A stretch of 64,000 nt of DNA from NCBI GenBank assembly GCA_965228165.1, contig CBDDHB010000003.1:868001-932000 (forward strand). The letters run 5' to 3'. The notes beneath the pieces are model-generated. The model was given only the letters and a program-made list of their open reading frames with translations. It was not told the origin of the DNA and did no database searches. A program made the translations under genes and the position numbers. Of this stretch, positions 16,227 to 26,411 are shown piece by piece. Within the stretch, counting starts at the first letter, position 1; every line of letters starts with the position of its first letter. This DNA comes from Oleispirillum sp965228165 (GTDB lineage: Bacteria > Pseudomonadota > Alphaproteobacteria > Rhodospirillales > Rhodospirillaceae).

Positions 16227-18146
16227 TCAGTGGCCTCCCGGAGGCGTCGCCTCCGCCCCGAGTTTAGCTGCCGCCTCGGTCAGCGCAAGGACTTCTTGCT
16301 TGTCCGAGCCCAGGCGACGCAACGCGACGGTGCGGTTTTCCGCCTCGCGGCGGCCGACGACGACGATCAACGGCACCTTGGCCAGCGAATGGTCGCGGAC
16401 CTTGGCGTTGATCTTCTCGTTGCGCAGATCGGTTTCCACCCGCAGCCCCGCCGCCTTCAGCGCATCCCGCACCTCGACCGCATAGGCGTCGGCGTCGGAA
16501 ACGATCGGCGCCACCACCGCCTGCACCGGAGCCAGCCACAGGGGCAGCTTGCCCGCATAGTGTTCCAGCAGGATGCCGGTAAAGCGTTCCAGCGAACCGA
16601 ACAGGGCGCGGTGCAACATCACCGGCATGTGCTTTTCGCCGTCCTCGCCGATATAGGTCGCGCCGAAGCGGCCGGGCAGGTTCAGATCCACCTGCAAGGT
16701 GCCGCACTGCCAGTCGCGTCCGATCGCGTCTTTCAGCACGAATTCCAGCTTCGGCCCATAGAACGCGCCCTCGCCGGGATTGAGCGTATAGGGGAACCCC
16801 ATGTGGTCGAGAGCGCCCTTGAGCGCGCCTTCCAGGACATCCCAGGTGGCATCGTCGCCGATCCGCTTTTCCGGACGGTCGGAGAACTTGATCGACACGT
16901 TGGAAAAGCCGAAGTCCTTGTAGATGTCGAGGATCAGCCCGACCACGGTGCGGCATTCCGCCTCCATCTGCTCGGGCGTGCAGAAGATGTGGGCGTCGTC
17001 CTGGGTGAAGGCGCGCACCCGCATCAGGCCGTGCAGCGCCCCCGAGGGCTCGTAGCGGTGCACCTTGCCGAACTCGGCGATCCGGCGCGGCAGGTCGCGA
17101 TAGCTGGTGATCCCCTGCTTGTAGACCTGGATGCCGCCGGGGCAATTCATCGGCTTGATCGCGAAGACGCGGCCGTCCTCGGTCTCGGTGGTGTACATGT
17201 GCTCGCGGAAGGTCGCCCAATGGCCCGAGGTTTCCCACAAGCCCCGATCCATCAGCTCCGGCGTCGAAATCTCGACGTAGTTCGCCGCCTCCTGGCGGCG
17301 GCGCATATAGGCGATCAGGGTCTGGAACAGGGTCCAGCCCTTGGGATGCCAGAACACCGCGCCGGGCGCTTCCTCCTGGAAGCGGAACAGGTCCATTTCC
17401 TTGCCGAGGCGGCGATGGTCGCGCTTTTCCGCTTCCTCCAGCATCGTCAGATGGGCGTCCAGGTCCTTCTTCGACGCCCAGGCGGTGCCGTAGATGCGTT
17501 GCAGCATCTCGTTGTTGGAATTGCCGCGCCAATAGGCTCCGGCCACCTTCATCAGCTTGAAGGCGGTGCCCAGCTTGCCGGTGGAGGGCAGATGCGGGCC
17601 CCGGCAGAGGTCGATGAAGGCGCCCTGCCGGTACAGGGTGATGGTCTGATCGGCGGGCAGGTCGCGGATGATTTCCGCCTTGTACTTCTCGCCCTGCTTC
17701 TCGAAAAAGGCGATCGCCTTGTCGCGATCCCAAACCTCGCGCACGATCGCCTCGTCGCGCTCGACGATTTCGCGCATCCGCTGCTCGATGTGGACAAGAT
17801 CGTCCGTCAAGAACGGTTTTTCCCGCGCGAAGTCGTAATAGAAGCCGTTTTCGATCGCCGGACCGATGGTGACCTGGGTGCCGGGAAACAGTTCCTGCAC
17901 CGCCTCGGCCATCACGTGCGCCGCGTCGTGGCGCAGCAGCTCGACGCCGTCCGCGTCCTTGGAGGTGACGATCGAGACCGTCGCGTCCTCGGTCAAAGTT
18001 CGAGTCAGATCCCACATCGCGCCGTTCACCCGCACCGCGAGCGCAGCCTTGGCCAGGCCCGCGCCGATGTCGCGGGCGATATCCAAACCCGTCACCGGGC
18101 CGCCGTAGGACCGGACCGAACCGTCCGGGAGCGTCATCGCAACCAT
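16227..18146 (-). CDS. thrS: threonyl-tRNA synthetase
   Basis: Protein of 639 residues, standard length. An N-terminal TGS domain (about 1-60) is followed by the editing domain with HDAAHVMAEAVQELFPG (the HxxxH zinc/editing motif region), the class II core with MNCPGGIQVYKQ (zinc cysteine) and HRYEPSGALHGLMRVRAFTQDDAHIFC (motif 2), and the C-terminal anticodon-binding domain. Three in-frame starts are possible. The ATG at 18146 is preferred because AAGGA precedes it by 6 bases. First gene of the thrS-infC-rpmI-rplT-pheST operon. Confidence 0.97.
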   Translation of the reverse strand: MVAMTLPDGSVRSYGGPVTGLDIARDIGAGLAKAALAVRVNGAMWDLTRTLTEDATVSIVTSKDADGVELLRHDAAHVMAEAVQELFPGTQVTIGPAIENGFYYDFAREKPFLTDDLVHIEQRMREIVERDEAIVREVWDRDKAIAFFEKQGEKYKAEIIRDLPADQTITLYRQGAFIDLCRGPHLPSTGKLGTAFKLMKVAGAYWRGNSNNEMLQRIYGTAWASKKDLDAHLTMLEEAEKRDHRRLGKEMDLFRFQEEAPGAVFWHPKGWTLFQTLIAYMRRRQEAANYVEISTPELMDRGLWETSGHWATFREHMYTTETEDGRVFAIKPMNCPGGIQVYKQGITSYRDLPRRIAEFGKVHRYEPSGALHGLMRVRAFTQDDAHIFCTPEQMEAECRTVVGLILDIYKDFGFSNVSIKFSDRPEKRIGDDATWDVLEGALKGALDHMGFPYTLNPGEGAFYGPKLEFVLKDAIGRDWQCGTLQVDLNLPGRFGATYIGEDGEKHMPVMLHRALFGSLERFTGILLEHYAGKLPLWLAPVQAVVAPIVSDADAYAVEVRDALKAAGLRVETDLRNEKINAKVRDHSLAKVPLIVVVGRREAENRTVALRRLGSDKQEVLALTEAAAKLGAEATPPGGH

Positions 18147-18215
18147 CACTCGTCCTTCGTCTTGGTCGATGGGTTTTTTAGAACCCAATGAAATGCGCGC
18201 ACGGCGATGCCGCTG

Positions 18216-19163
18216 TCAACAATCCTCGGCGGCGAAACCGCCGATTTCCGCCAATTCGGCATAAACCGCATCGACCGGCAGGGCGGAAAGATCGTCGCGG
18301 CGCAAAAGCCGCACCCGGGAACCCCGCTGCGCGCACAAGGCGGGGTCCGAGTCCTTCGCATACAACACCAGGCAGGGCGCCCCCGCCACCGCCAGCAGGT
18401 GCATCGGTCCGGTGTCGTTGCCCAGCGCAACCCGGCACCGCCGCCCCAATTCGGCGATCTCGGCGAAACCGGTGCGTCCGATCAGGTTGACGGCGCCCGG
18501 CGCGGCGGCGGCGACCTCGGCGACCGCTCCGGCTTCCGCCGTCGTTCCCAGCAGCACCGGGGTCAGCCCCTTCGCCGCCAGTCGCGCCGCCAGTTCGCCA
18601 TAGAACGCCGCCGGCCAGCGCTTGCCCGGACGATGCGCCGCGCCGCCCGGAACCAGCAACGCGAACTCGGCGGGGAGGCCGAGGCCGGAAACGTCGGCGG
18701 TCAGCCACGACAGATCGGGAAACGGCCCCTCGGCGATGCCCGCGTGACGCAGTTGCTCGGCCTGGCGCTCGATGGTGTGCAGGCGGTCGCGGTCCGGATT
18801 GGCGTGGGGATGGGAACATCCCGGCGCGATCCCCGACCATTCGACGCCGCCGCCGATCAGCCGAAAATAGGCGGACGAACGGTCCGAGGTCTGCAAATCG
18901 TAGACCCGCGCGAAGCCGCCGCCACGGAGTTTTCGCCGCAATGCCAGCCAGCGCAGCGGCTGGTGCCACTTCGGGTGGTCGTCGATCCAGACCTCGTCGA
19001 CATCGGGGCAGGCGCGGAACAGATCGGCGTACGGGCGGGTGGTCAGAACCGTCACCGCCGCGTCGGGATGATGCCGCCGGATCGCCCGGATCGGCCCGAA
19101 GGATTGCACCACGTCGCCCAGCGCGGACAGCTTGATCACCAGCACGCGCGTCCGGCCGATCAT
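18216..19163 (-). CDS. glycosyltransferase family 9 (heptosyltransferase-like)
   Basis: Protein of 315 residues with the GT9 signature. The N-terminus VLVIKLSALGDVVQSFGPIRAIRRHHPDA is the typical ADP-heptose LPS heptosyltransferase opening. LVPGGAAHRPGKRWP starts the second Rossmann domain, and GNDTGPMHLLAVAGAPCLVLY is the nucleotide-sugar loop. It probably adds a sugar (heptose or similar) to LPS core at the inner face of the inner membrane; the donor is not certain. The ATG overlaps the stop of the upstream GT4 gene (ATGA), so the two form an operon. Confidence 0.9.
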   Translation of the reverse strand: MIGRTRVLVIKLSALGDVVQSFGPIRAIRRHHPDAAVTVLTTRPYADLFRACPDVDEVWIDDHPKWHQPLRWLALRRKLRGGGFARVYDLQTSDRSSAYFRLIGGGVEWSGIAPGCSHPHANPDRDRLHTIERQAEQLRHAGIAEGPFPDLSWLTADVSGLGLPAEFALLVPGGAAHRPGKRWPAAFYGELAARLAAKGLTPVLLGTTAEAGAVAEVAAAAPGAVNLIGRTGFAEIAELGRRCRVALGNDTGPMHLLAVAGAPCLVLYAKDSDPALCAQRGSRVRLLRRDDLSALPVDAVYAELAEIGGFAAEDC

Positions 19164-20383
19164 CGCGGCTCCGCCGGGGGCGGGACGACGGACGAATCGG
19201 CGGCAGGCGCCAGCAGCTCGGCATAGACGTCCAGAGTCTTTTCGCACATCTGCCGTTTCGAATAGGTATCGCGCGCCTGCGCCTGGCAGGCCGCCGCCAT
19301 GCGGGCGCGCTCCGCCGGGGGCACCGCCAGCGCCGCCGCGATCGCATCGGCCAATTCTCCGGGATCGCCGGGGGCGACCAGCCAACCGGTCTGGCCCGGC
19401 GTCACCGTCTCCAGCGCGCCGCCGTGACGGGTGGCGATCACCGGACGGCCCATCGCCTGCGCCTCGACGATCACCCGACCGAACGCCTCGGGATCGGTGG
19501 AGGCGGAAATCACGTAGTCGGTCAGCAGGTAGGCCGCCGCCATGTCGTTGCATCCGCCCACGATATGCACCACGCCCTGCAACCCCTTGTCGGCGATGGC
19601 GCGTTCCAGCGTCGCGCGATAGCGGTTCCGTCCCTGGTCGGAGCCCACCAGCAGACAGCGCAGATCGGTGCGCCCCAGACGGGCCAGGGCCTCGATCACC
19701 ACGTGCTGCCCCTTCCACCGGGTCAGTCGGCCGGGCAGCATCACCACCGGCAAATCCTCGGGCAGACGCCAGCCGTTGGCGAGCTTGATCATCCGTTCCG
19801 GGCTGACGTGGGCGGGATCGAAACGGGTCAGATCGACGCCGCGCGGAATCACCCGGATGCGATCCGGCGGCGCCTTGTAGAGTTCCTGCACGTGACGGGC
19901 GATGAACTGCGAAATCGCGATCACCCGGTCGCCGGACGCCATCACCGCGTTGTACGGCGCCTTGATTCCGAACGGCCCGCGATTGTAGGTGCCGTGAAAG
20001 GTGGTGACGAAGGGAACGCCGCAGCGCCGCGCGGCGGCGCGGGCGCTCCACGCCGGGGCGCGCGAGCGCGCGTGCACCAGCTTGACGTCGTAGCGGCGGA
20101 TCACCTCCGCCAGGGCCTCGACGTTGCGCCACATCGTCAGCGGATTCTTCGAATGCACCGGCAGGCGCACATGCACCGCGTCCAGGCGTTCGAGTTCGCG
20201 TTCCATCACGCCGCCCGCAGACACCACCACCGGCAGGGCCCCGGCATCGCGCAAAGCCTCGGCGATTTCGATGGCGCCGCGTTCGACGCCGCCGGTCTCC
20301 AGACGGGGAAGAACCTGAAGAATGGCGGGACCGGCTTGGTCCCCGGCGCTCCGGCTGCTAGAACTGGGAGACTCGCTGGACAC
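19160..20383 (-). CDS. glycosyltransferase family 4
   Basis: Protein of 407 residues with a GT-B fold. The N-terminal domain has VLPRLETGGVERGAIEIAEAL (the glycine-rich acceptor loop of GT4 enzymes). The C-terminal domain has LPGRLTRWKGQHVVIEALA and the E-x7-E nucleotide-sugar motif in STDPEAFGRVIVEAQAMGRPVIATRHGG. A likely retaining glycosyltransferase acting on LPS or exopolysaccharide, together with the overlapping GT9 gene. A GTG at 20383 is taken as start because AAAGG lies 8 bases upstream; an ATG at 20434 would overlap the divergent hydrolase gene. Confidence 0.9.
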   Translation of the reverse strand: MSSESPSSSSRSAGDQAGPAILQVLPRLETGGVERGAIEIAEALRDAGALPVVVSAGGVMERELERLDAVHVRLPVHSKNPLTMWRNVEALAEVIRRYDVKLVHARSRAPAWSARAAARRCGVPFVTTFHGTYNRGPFGIKAPYNAVMASGDRVIAISQFIARHVQELYKAPPDRIRVIPRGVDLTRFDPAHVSPERMIKLANGWRLPEDLPVVMLPGRLTRWKGQHVVIEALARLGRTDLRCLLVGSDQGRNRYRATLERAIADKGLQGVVHIVGGCNDMAAAYLLTDYVISASTDPEAFGRVIVEAQAMGRPVIATRHGGALETVTPGQTGWLVAPGDPGELADAIAAALAVPPAERARMAAACQAQARDTYSKRQMCEKTLDVYAELLAPAADSSVVPPPAEPR

Positions 20384-20432
20384 GATCGAGCCTTTCTTTC
20401 TCAAAACAACGCTCACGGAAAAGAGAAACACC

Positions 20433-21230
20433 ATGTCCGACCCGACGACAGGCCGCGACGTTCGCGGGATATTAACACGCGCCGATGGCGCGTCTATCGC
20501 CTATCGCCGCGTCGCCGCGCCGCCCTGCGACAATCCGCTCCCGACTGTGGTTTTTTTGCACGGCCTGATGTCGGACATGACGGGCGGCAAGGCCGTCCAC
20601 CTGTCCGAACACGCCGCCGCGCGCGGTTTTTCCTTCCTGCGCTTCGACACCTTCGGCCACGGCGAAAGCTCCGGCGCGTTCACCGACGGCACCATCGGCC
20701 GCTGGCGCGACGACGCGCTCGCCGCGATCGACCGGCTCACCCAAGGGCCGCTGGTCCTGGTCGGCTCCAGCATGGGCGGATGGGTGGCGCTGCTCGCCGC
20801 CCTCGCCCGGCCCGAGCGGGTCAAGGCCCTGCTGCTGATCGCTCCCGCCCCCGACTTCACCGAAGACGCGATGTGGAAAGGCATGACCGACGCCGAGAAA
20901 ACCGCCCTGGCCCGCGACGGCATCGTCCACCTGCGTGAGGACGACCGGACCTATCCCGTCTCCCGCGCGTTGATCGAGGACGGCCGCGCCCACCTGCTTT
21001 TGCGCGACGCCATCCGCTTCGCCGGACCGGTGCGCATCCTGCAAGGCATGCGGGACGAGTCGGTGGACTGGCGCACCGCGCTGGCGCTGTCCGAGCGCCT
21101 GGAAACCGCCGACGTCGCCCTGACCCTGGTCAAGGACGGCGACCACCGCCTCTCTCGCCCGCAGGACCTTGCCCGCATGACACGGGAACTCGACGCCCTG
21201 ATGGCCGAGATTTATGAGACTACGTCCTAG
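20433..21230 (+). CDS. alpha/beta hydrolase
   Basis: Protein of 265 residues. The oxyanion block is VVFLHGLMSDMTGGKA, the nucleophile elbow GSSMGG (about residues 109-114; Ser nucleophile), and the His block is DGDHRLSRPQDL near residue 232, with an acidic residue in RDESVDW. This is an esterase/thioesterase-like enzyme of the prolyl-oligopeptidase-like clan; the substrate is unknown. The ATG at 20433 is 49 bases from the divergent glycosyltransferase start. It is followed by a hairpin that contains both its own stop and the trmB stop. Confidence 0.9.
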   Translation: MSDPTTGRDVRGILTRADGASIAYRRVAAPPCDNPLPTVVFLHGLMSDMTGGKAVHLSEHAAARGFSFLRFDTFGHGESSGAFTDGTIGRWRDDALAAIDRLTQGPLVLVGSSMGGWVALLAALARPERVKALLLIAPAPDFTEDAMWKGMTDAEKTALARDGIVHLREDDRTYPVSRALIEDGRAHLLLRDAIRFAGPVRILQGMRDESVDWRTALALSERLETADVALTLVKDGDHRLSRPQDLARMTRELDALMAEIYETTS

Positions 21231-21263
21231 AACCAGTCCGGGCAGCGCCCCGGCCTGGTTCTA
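21228..21263. terminator. hairpin whose arms contain both convergent stop codons
   Basis: TAGAACCAG and CTGGTTCTA form the outer stem, with CCGGGCAGCGCCCCGG inside. The left arm begins with the TAG stop of the hydrolase gene, and the right arm ends with the TAG stop of trmB on the other strand. The inner CCGGGCAGCGCCCCGGCCTGG is the same core as in the dispersed repeat family. Confidence 0.8.
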
Positions 21264-21971
21264 TCGCGATCTCCGAACGAAGCGCAGGACCACCGGCGCG
21301 CGGCCCTGGCGCAGGGCTTTTTGTTCATAGCGGGTGGGCACCCAGTCGGCGGGACGGCCCAGCCAGTCGTCGGGGCCTTGCGCCGTCCAGACGAAGTCCG
21401 GGTGTTCGATCAGGTGGCGCAGCGCCCAGCGGATATAGGTCATGTCGTCGGAGGCGACGCGCAGTTCGGCGCCGTCCTTCAGCAGGCGGGAGAGTTCGGG
21501 CAGATTGGCCGGGCCGATGAAACGCCGTTCGGCGTGGCGGGTCTTCGGCCAGGGATCGGGGAAGAGCAGGAAAATCCGGTCGAGGCTGGCGTCCGGCAGG
21601 CGCGGCATCAAGGCGCGGACGTCGCCGTGAAGGATGCGCACGGTCTCCGTCGCCGGGGTGGAGTCGATGAGGGAGAGCAGGCGCGCCACGCCGTTGAGGA
21701 AGACCTCGCAGCCGACGATGCCGACCTCCGGATGGGCCGCCGCCTGCCCGGCCAGGTGCTCGCCGCCGCCGAAGCCGATTTCCAGCCAGACGGCGGAAAC
21801 CGGCCTGGCGAACAGGCCCGCCGGATCGAGCCGCGAGTCGCCTTCCGGCACCGCGATTTGCGGCAGCAGGGTCTGCATCAGGCGGGCGCAGCCGGGCCGC
21901 AAGGGCTTGCCCTTGCGGCGGCCGAAGAAGTGGGGCTCCCGCGCCTCCGGCGGGAGGTCCGTGTCCGTCAT
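21261..21971 (-). CDS. trmB: tRNA (guanine-N7-)-methyltransferase
   Basis: Protein of 236 residues that makes m7G46 in the tRNA variable loop using SAM. SAM-binding motif I is VWLEIGFGGGEHLAGQA, and the family signature FLLFPDPWPKTRHAERRFI follows (about 145-163). The C-terminal WVPTRYEQKALRQGRAPVVLRF contains the conserved T-x-Y-E motif. The ATG at 21971 lies one base after the metK stop codon, so translation is coupled to synthesis of its own cofactor. Confidence 0.96.
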   Translation of the reverse strand: MTDTDLPPEAREPHFFGRRKGKPLRPGCARLMQTLLPQIAVPEGDSRLDPAGLFARPVSAVWLEIGFGGGEHLAGQAAAHPEVGIVGCEVFLNGVARLLSLIDSTPATETVRILHGDVRALMPRLPDASLDRIFLLFPDPWPKTRHAERRFIGPANLPELSRLLKDGAELRVASDDMTYIRWALRHLIEHPDFVWTAQGPDDWLGRPADWVPTRYEQKALRQGRAPVVLRFVRRSR

Positions 21972-21972
21972 T

Positions 21973-23142
<1,170 letters not shown>

Positions 23143-23300
23143 CGGTAGTCCCCCTGGCTCGGAGTCTCAGCGCGGGCGCCGCATTGTCGGGCGCGCTCCG
23201 CCGACCGGACGGACCCGCCCGGCACGAATGCCTTCCCTGGTATCCGAACTCTCCGCGCAATGCAAGGGGCGGGCGGACGGCCACAAAAAAACCGCCGGGA

Positions 23301-23792
23301 TCAGGCCGGGGCGTCCTCGGCGCTGGCGGCCAGGGCCTTGGCCAGATCGAACACCCGCTTGCGCACCAGCGCGTCCTGGATGCGGTAATAGGCGCGCACC
23401 AGCTCCAGGATCTCGCGCTTGGTCAGGGGGTCGGCCTCGACGGTCTCGGGCTCGTCGCGAAGCCCGCCGATCAGGCGCGGGCTTTTCCCGGCGACGTCCT
23501 CGAACATATCCTCGTAGAAGAAGCTGACCGGCACGTCGAGAACCCGGCTCAAGTACCACAGGCGGCTGGCGCCGACCCGGTTGGTGCCGCGTTCGTACTT
23601 CTGCACCTGCTGGAAGGTCAGTCCCAGAGCCTCGCCCAGGCGTTCCTGGCTCATCCCCAGAAGCGTCCGGCGCAGGCGGATGCGACCGCCGACATGCACG
23701 TCCACGGGGTTGGGATTCCCCTGCTGCGTGCGTCCCCGCGAGGATCCGCGGGTTCGGCCGGTTTCCCGATGTTTAGCGGAGATGCCTGGCAT
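23301..23792 (-). CDS. XRE family transcriptional regulator
   Basis: Protein of 163 residues. The helix-turn-helix lies at about residues 35-90 (GRIRLRRTLLGMSQERLGEALGLTFQQVQKYERGTNRVGASRLWYLSRVL), followed by a SinR-like multimerisation tail with DVPVSFFYEDM and a C-terminal helical region. This regulator type is found next to metK and lnt in many alphaproteobacteria; its targets are not established. The ATG at 23792 has a strong AGGAGGGG site. A palindrome about 60 bases upstream suggests autoregulation. Transcription ends near a T7 tract just after its stop. Confidence 0.9.
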   Translation of the reverse strand: MPGISAKHRETGRTRGSSRGRTQQGNPNPVDVHVGGRIRLRRTLLGMSQERLGEALGLTFQQVQKYERGTNRVGASRLWYLSRVLDVPVSFFYEDMFEDVAGKSPRLIGGLRDEPETVEADPLTKREILELVRAYYRIQDALVRKRVFDLAKALAASAEDAPA

Positions 23793-23853
23793 TTTCCCCT
23801 CCTCGTGGAACCTGCCGCCGTCCTGCCCGGTTTTGTCGATCTCCGCAAACTCT

Positions 23854-23869
23854 ATACATGCGGTTGTAT
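23854..23869. promoter_or_regulatory. inverted repeat upstream of the XRE gene
   Basis: ATACA-N6-TGTAT lies about 62 bases before the XRE start and 60 bases after the lnt stop. The surrounding sequence is AT-rich compared with the window. It is a plausible autoregulatory operator; no binding data exist for this protein. Confidence 0.5.
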
Positions 23870-23928
23870 GATCGTCAACCGGGAAAGCCGCCCTCTGCCA
23901 CGCCGGGCGGCGAAAACGCACCTCGGTT

Positions 23929-25506
23929 CTATGTGGGGATATGGCTACCGCGCCGCCAGACGCGCCACGCCGGAAAATTGATCAACAAGGCCAGCAAAGA
24001 TACCAGGAATAGCGGCAGGGCATTGCCGAACCGGGCGAACGGCGTCGGCGGCAGGGGCGCGGGCAAGGGCGCGTCGAGAACCCCCTCCGTCCCCAGGTCG
24101 AGACGGGAGACCACCCGACCGAAGGGATCGACCACCGCGCTGATCCCGGTGTTGGCGGCGCGGGCGAGCGGCAGGCCTTCCTCGACGGCGCGCAGGATCG
24201 CGGCGGCGAGGTGCTGGTGCGGTCCGGCGGAGAGGCCGAACCAGGCATCGTTGGTGAGGTTGAGAAGCCAGTCCGGGCGGTCGGCGGCATCCGCCACCGC
24301 GCCGGGGAAGATCACCTCGTAACAAACAAGGGGGCTGTAGGGCGGGGTTCCCGCCAGACGCACCGTGCGCACGCCCGACCCCGGGGAATAGTCGATCCGC
24401 CCGGCGGCAAGCTTTTCCACCGGCAGAAGACCGCCGCCCGGCACGTATTCGCCGAAGGGCACCAGATGCGCCTTGTCGTGAACGTCGCCGACCGCGCCGT
24501 CGGCGTCGATCGCGACGACGCTGTTCCACAGGCGGAAGGGTTCGCCCGCCGGGGTGCGGCGCGGCGCGCCCGCGATCAGCCAGCCGCCCGTCGGCGCCGC
24601 CTGCGCCGCCAGTTGACGGGCGAAGGCGTCCTCCGGCAGGTCGAGGGGAAAGGTGGAGGCGGTCTCCGCCCAGATCACATGGGTGCGGCTTTCCCACCCC
24701 GGAGACCGGCTGAGCACCACCTGACGGAACAGATTCTCCCGCCGTTCCCCGGATTGCCACTTCAGGGTCTGGGGGATGTTCGGCTGCGCCAGGCGCAAGG
24801 CGACTCCGGGTTGCTCCGGGGCGGGACCGCCGGGCAGGCGCGCCCAGCCGCCCAGGCCCTGCGCCGCGACGATCAGGACGGCGGCGACGCAGCCCCGCGA
24901 CAGGCCTCTCGCCGCGCCGAAGGCTCCCGCCCGGCCCGCCGCCGGGGCGGTGGCGGCAAGCACGGTCAGCCAGGAGAGCCCGAGCATGCCGATTCCCGCC
25001 GCCGCCTGGGAGAAAGCCGGGAACGATGCCCAGACCGAGCCCAGGGCGTTCCACGGAAATCCGGTCAGCACCCAGCCACGCATCCACTCCAGGATCACCC
25101 AGGCGGCGGCGAATCCGACCCAGCGGGCCAGGGGACGCGGCGCGGCGAACCCCGCGACCCAGGCGGTCGCGCCGACGAACAGCCCCATCCCCAGCCCCAG
25201 GCCGGCCAGGGCGAAGGGGATCATCCAGCCGAAGGTGGCGGCATCGACGAGAAAGGCGTGCGCCACCCAGTAGAGACCGGCGGAAAAATATCCCAGACCG
25301 AATCCCCAGCCGAGCAGGAAGCGCCGCCGTCCCGGACGCGGCGCGGCGGCGGCGGCATCCCAGGCGGCATACAGCAGGCTCAGACAGGGCGGGAGCAGCG
25401 GCAGCCAGGAGAGCGGCGGCAGCGCCGCCGCCGCGACCGCCCCGGCGACGGCGCAGGCCGCCGGGCCGGATCGCCGCCCGTCGAGGATGCGCGCCGCGAG
25501 GCTCAT
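23929..25506 (-). CDS. lnt: apolipoprotein N-acyltransferase
   Basis: Protein of 525 residues. The N-terminal half has about six to seven transmembrane helices. The periplasmic carbon-nitrogen hydrolase domain follows, with catalytic Glu281 (IWAETAST), Lys345 (HDKAHLVPFGEY) and Cys395 (VCYEVIFP). It adds the third acyl chain to outer-membrane lipoproteins. A last transmembrane helix precedes the short basic C-terminus. The start ATG at 25506 overlaps the corC stop (ATGA), matching the conserved corC-lnt pairing. Confidence 0.97.
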   Translation of the reverse strand: MSLAARILDGRRSGPAACAVAGAVAAAALPPLSWLPLLPPCLSLLYAAWDAAAAAPRPGRRRFLLGWGFGLGYFSAGLYWVAHAFLVDAATFGWMIPFALAGLGLGMGLFVGATAWVAGFAAPRPLARWVGFAAAWVILEWMRGWVLTGFPWNALGSVWASFPAFSQAAAGIGMLGLSWLTVLAATAPAAGRAGAFGAARGLSRGCVAAVLIVAAQGLGGWARLPGGPAPEQPGVALRLAQPNIPQTLKWQSGERRENLFRQVVLSRSPGWESRTHVIWAETASTFPLDLPEDAFARQLAAQAAPTGGWLIAGAPRRTPAGEPFRLWNSVVAIDADGAVGDVHDKAHLVPFGEYVPGGGLLPVEKLAAGRIDYSPGSGVRTVRLAGTPPYSPLVCYEVIFPGAVADAADRPDWLLNLTNDAWFGLSAGPHQHLAAAILRAVEEGLPLARAANTGISAVVDPFGRVVSRLDLGTEGVLDAPLPAPLPPTPFARFGNALPLFLVSLLALLINFPAWRVWRRGSHIPT

Positions 25507-26411
25507 GGACCGTCGCCGCGCGGCGGCAGGTTGCGCACCCGGAGGCGCTTGATCCGCCGGGGATCGGCATCGACGATCTGGAATTCGACGCCGGAGGCGT
25601 GCGGCACCAGTTCGCCGCGCGCCGGAATGTGCCCGGCGAGCGAGAACACCAGCCCGCCCAGGGTGTCGGAATCCTCGCGTTCGGCATCGTTCAGGATCGG
25701 CCCGACCGCCTTCTCGAAGTCCTCGATGGAGACGCGGGCGTCGGCCTCCAGCACCGAATCCGAGCGGAAGACCAGTTCCGGCTCGTCCTCGTCGTCGTGT
25801 TCGTCCTCGATCTCGCCGACGATCTGTTCGACCAGATCCTCGATCGTCACTAGGCCGTCGACGCCGCCGTACTCGTCGATCACCAGGGCCATGTGGGTGC
25901 GCTTCACCCGCATTTCCAAAAGCAGGTCCATCACCCGCATCGACGGCGCGACGAACAGGATCGGCCGCAGCATCTTGCTCAGGACGAAGGGATCGTCGCC
26001 GACCAGATGGCGCACCGCATCCTTGATGTGGACCAGCCCCACCGCGTCGTCCAGGGTCTCGCGATAGACCGGCAGGCGCGACACCCCTTCCGCCACCATC
26101 AGGCGGACGAGTTCGGACAGCGCGACGTCGAGGGGCGCGGCGACGATGTCGGCGCGCGGCATCATCACGTCCTCGGCCTTGACGTCGCGCGGGTGCAGGA
26201 TATTGCCGAGCAGCAAACGCTCGTGGGCGTCGATCGGCGCGCCGGGTTCGCCGCTTTCCTCGATCAGTTCGGCCAGGGCCTCGCGCACCGTGGGTTCGCC
26301 GCCAGCGGACGCCCAGGGGAGGCATTCCTTGAACGCCTGCCACCACGAGCGCCCGTTGCGAGACGGGGGTTCTTCCGCCGGGGGCGAAGTTTCGGGGCCG
26401 GGGTCAGTCAT
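25503..26411 (-). CDS. CorC/HlyC-type CBS-domain protein
   Basis: Protein of 302 residues: a short acidic N-terminus, two CBS domains (about 85-205, with VMMPRADIVAAP and the HMALVIDEYGGVDGLVTIEDLVEQIVGEIEDE signature), and a C-terminal CorC_HlyC domain (about 220-295). Homologues are annotated as CorC, linked to magnesium/cobalt efflux or tolerance; a role here is inferred from family only. The ATG at 26411 lies inside the end of ybeY (ATGACTGA), and the stop overlaps lnt. Confidence 0.93.
   Translation of the reverse strand: MTDPGPETSPPAEEPPSRNGRSWWQAFKECLPWASAGGEPTVREALAELIEESGEPGAPIDAHERLLLGNILHPRDVKAEDVMMPRADIVAAPLDVALSELVRLMVAEGVSRLPVYRETLDDAVGLVHIKDAVRHLVGDDPFVLSKMLRPILFVAPSMRVMDLLLEMRVKRTHMALVIDEYGGVDGLVTIEDLVEQIVGEIEDEHDDEDEPELVFRSDSVLEADARVSIEDFEKAVGPILNDAEREDSDTLGGLVFSLAGHIPARGELVPHASGVEFQIVDADPRRIKRLRVRNLPPRGDGP

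Noticed and set aside
23143..23300. Possible SAM riboswitch upstream of metK
   Set aside because: I could not find the conserved core of SAM-I, SAM-II or SAM/SAH riboswitches on the minus strand here. A covariance-model search would settle it.
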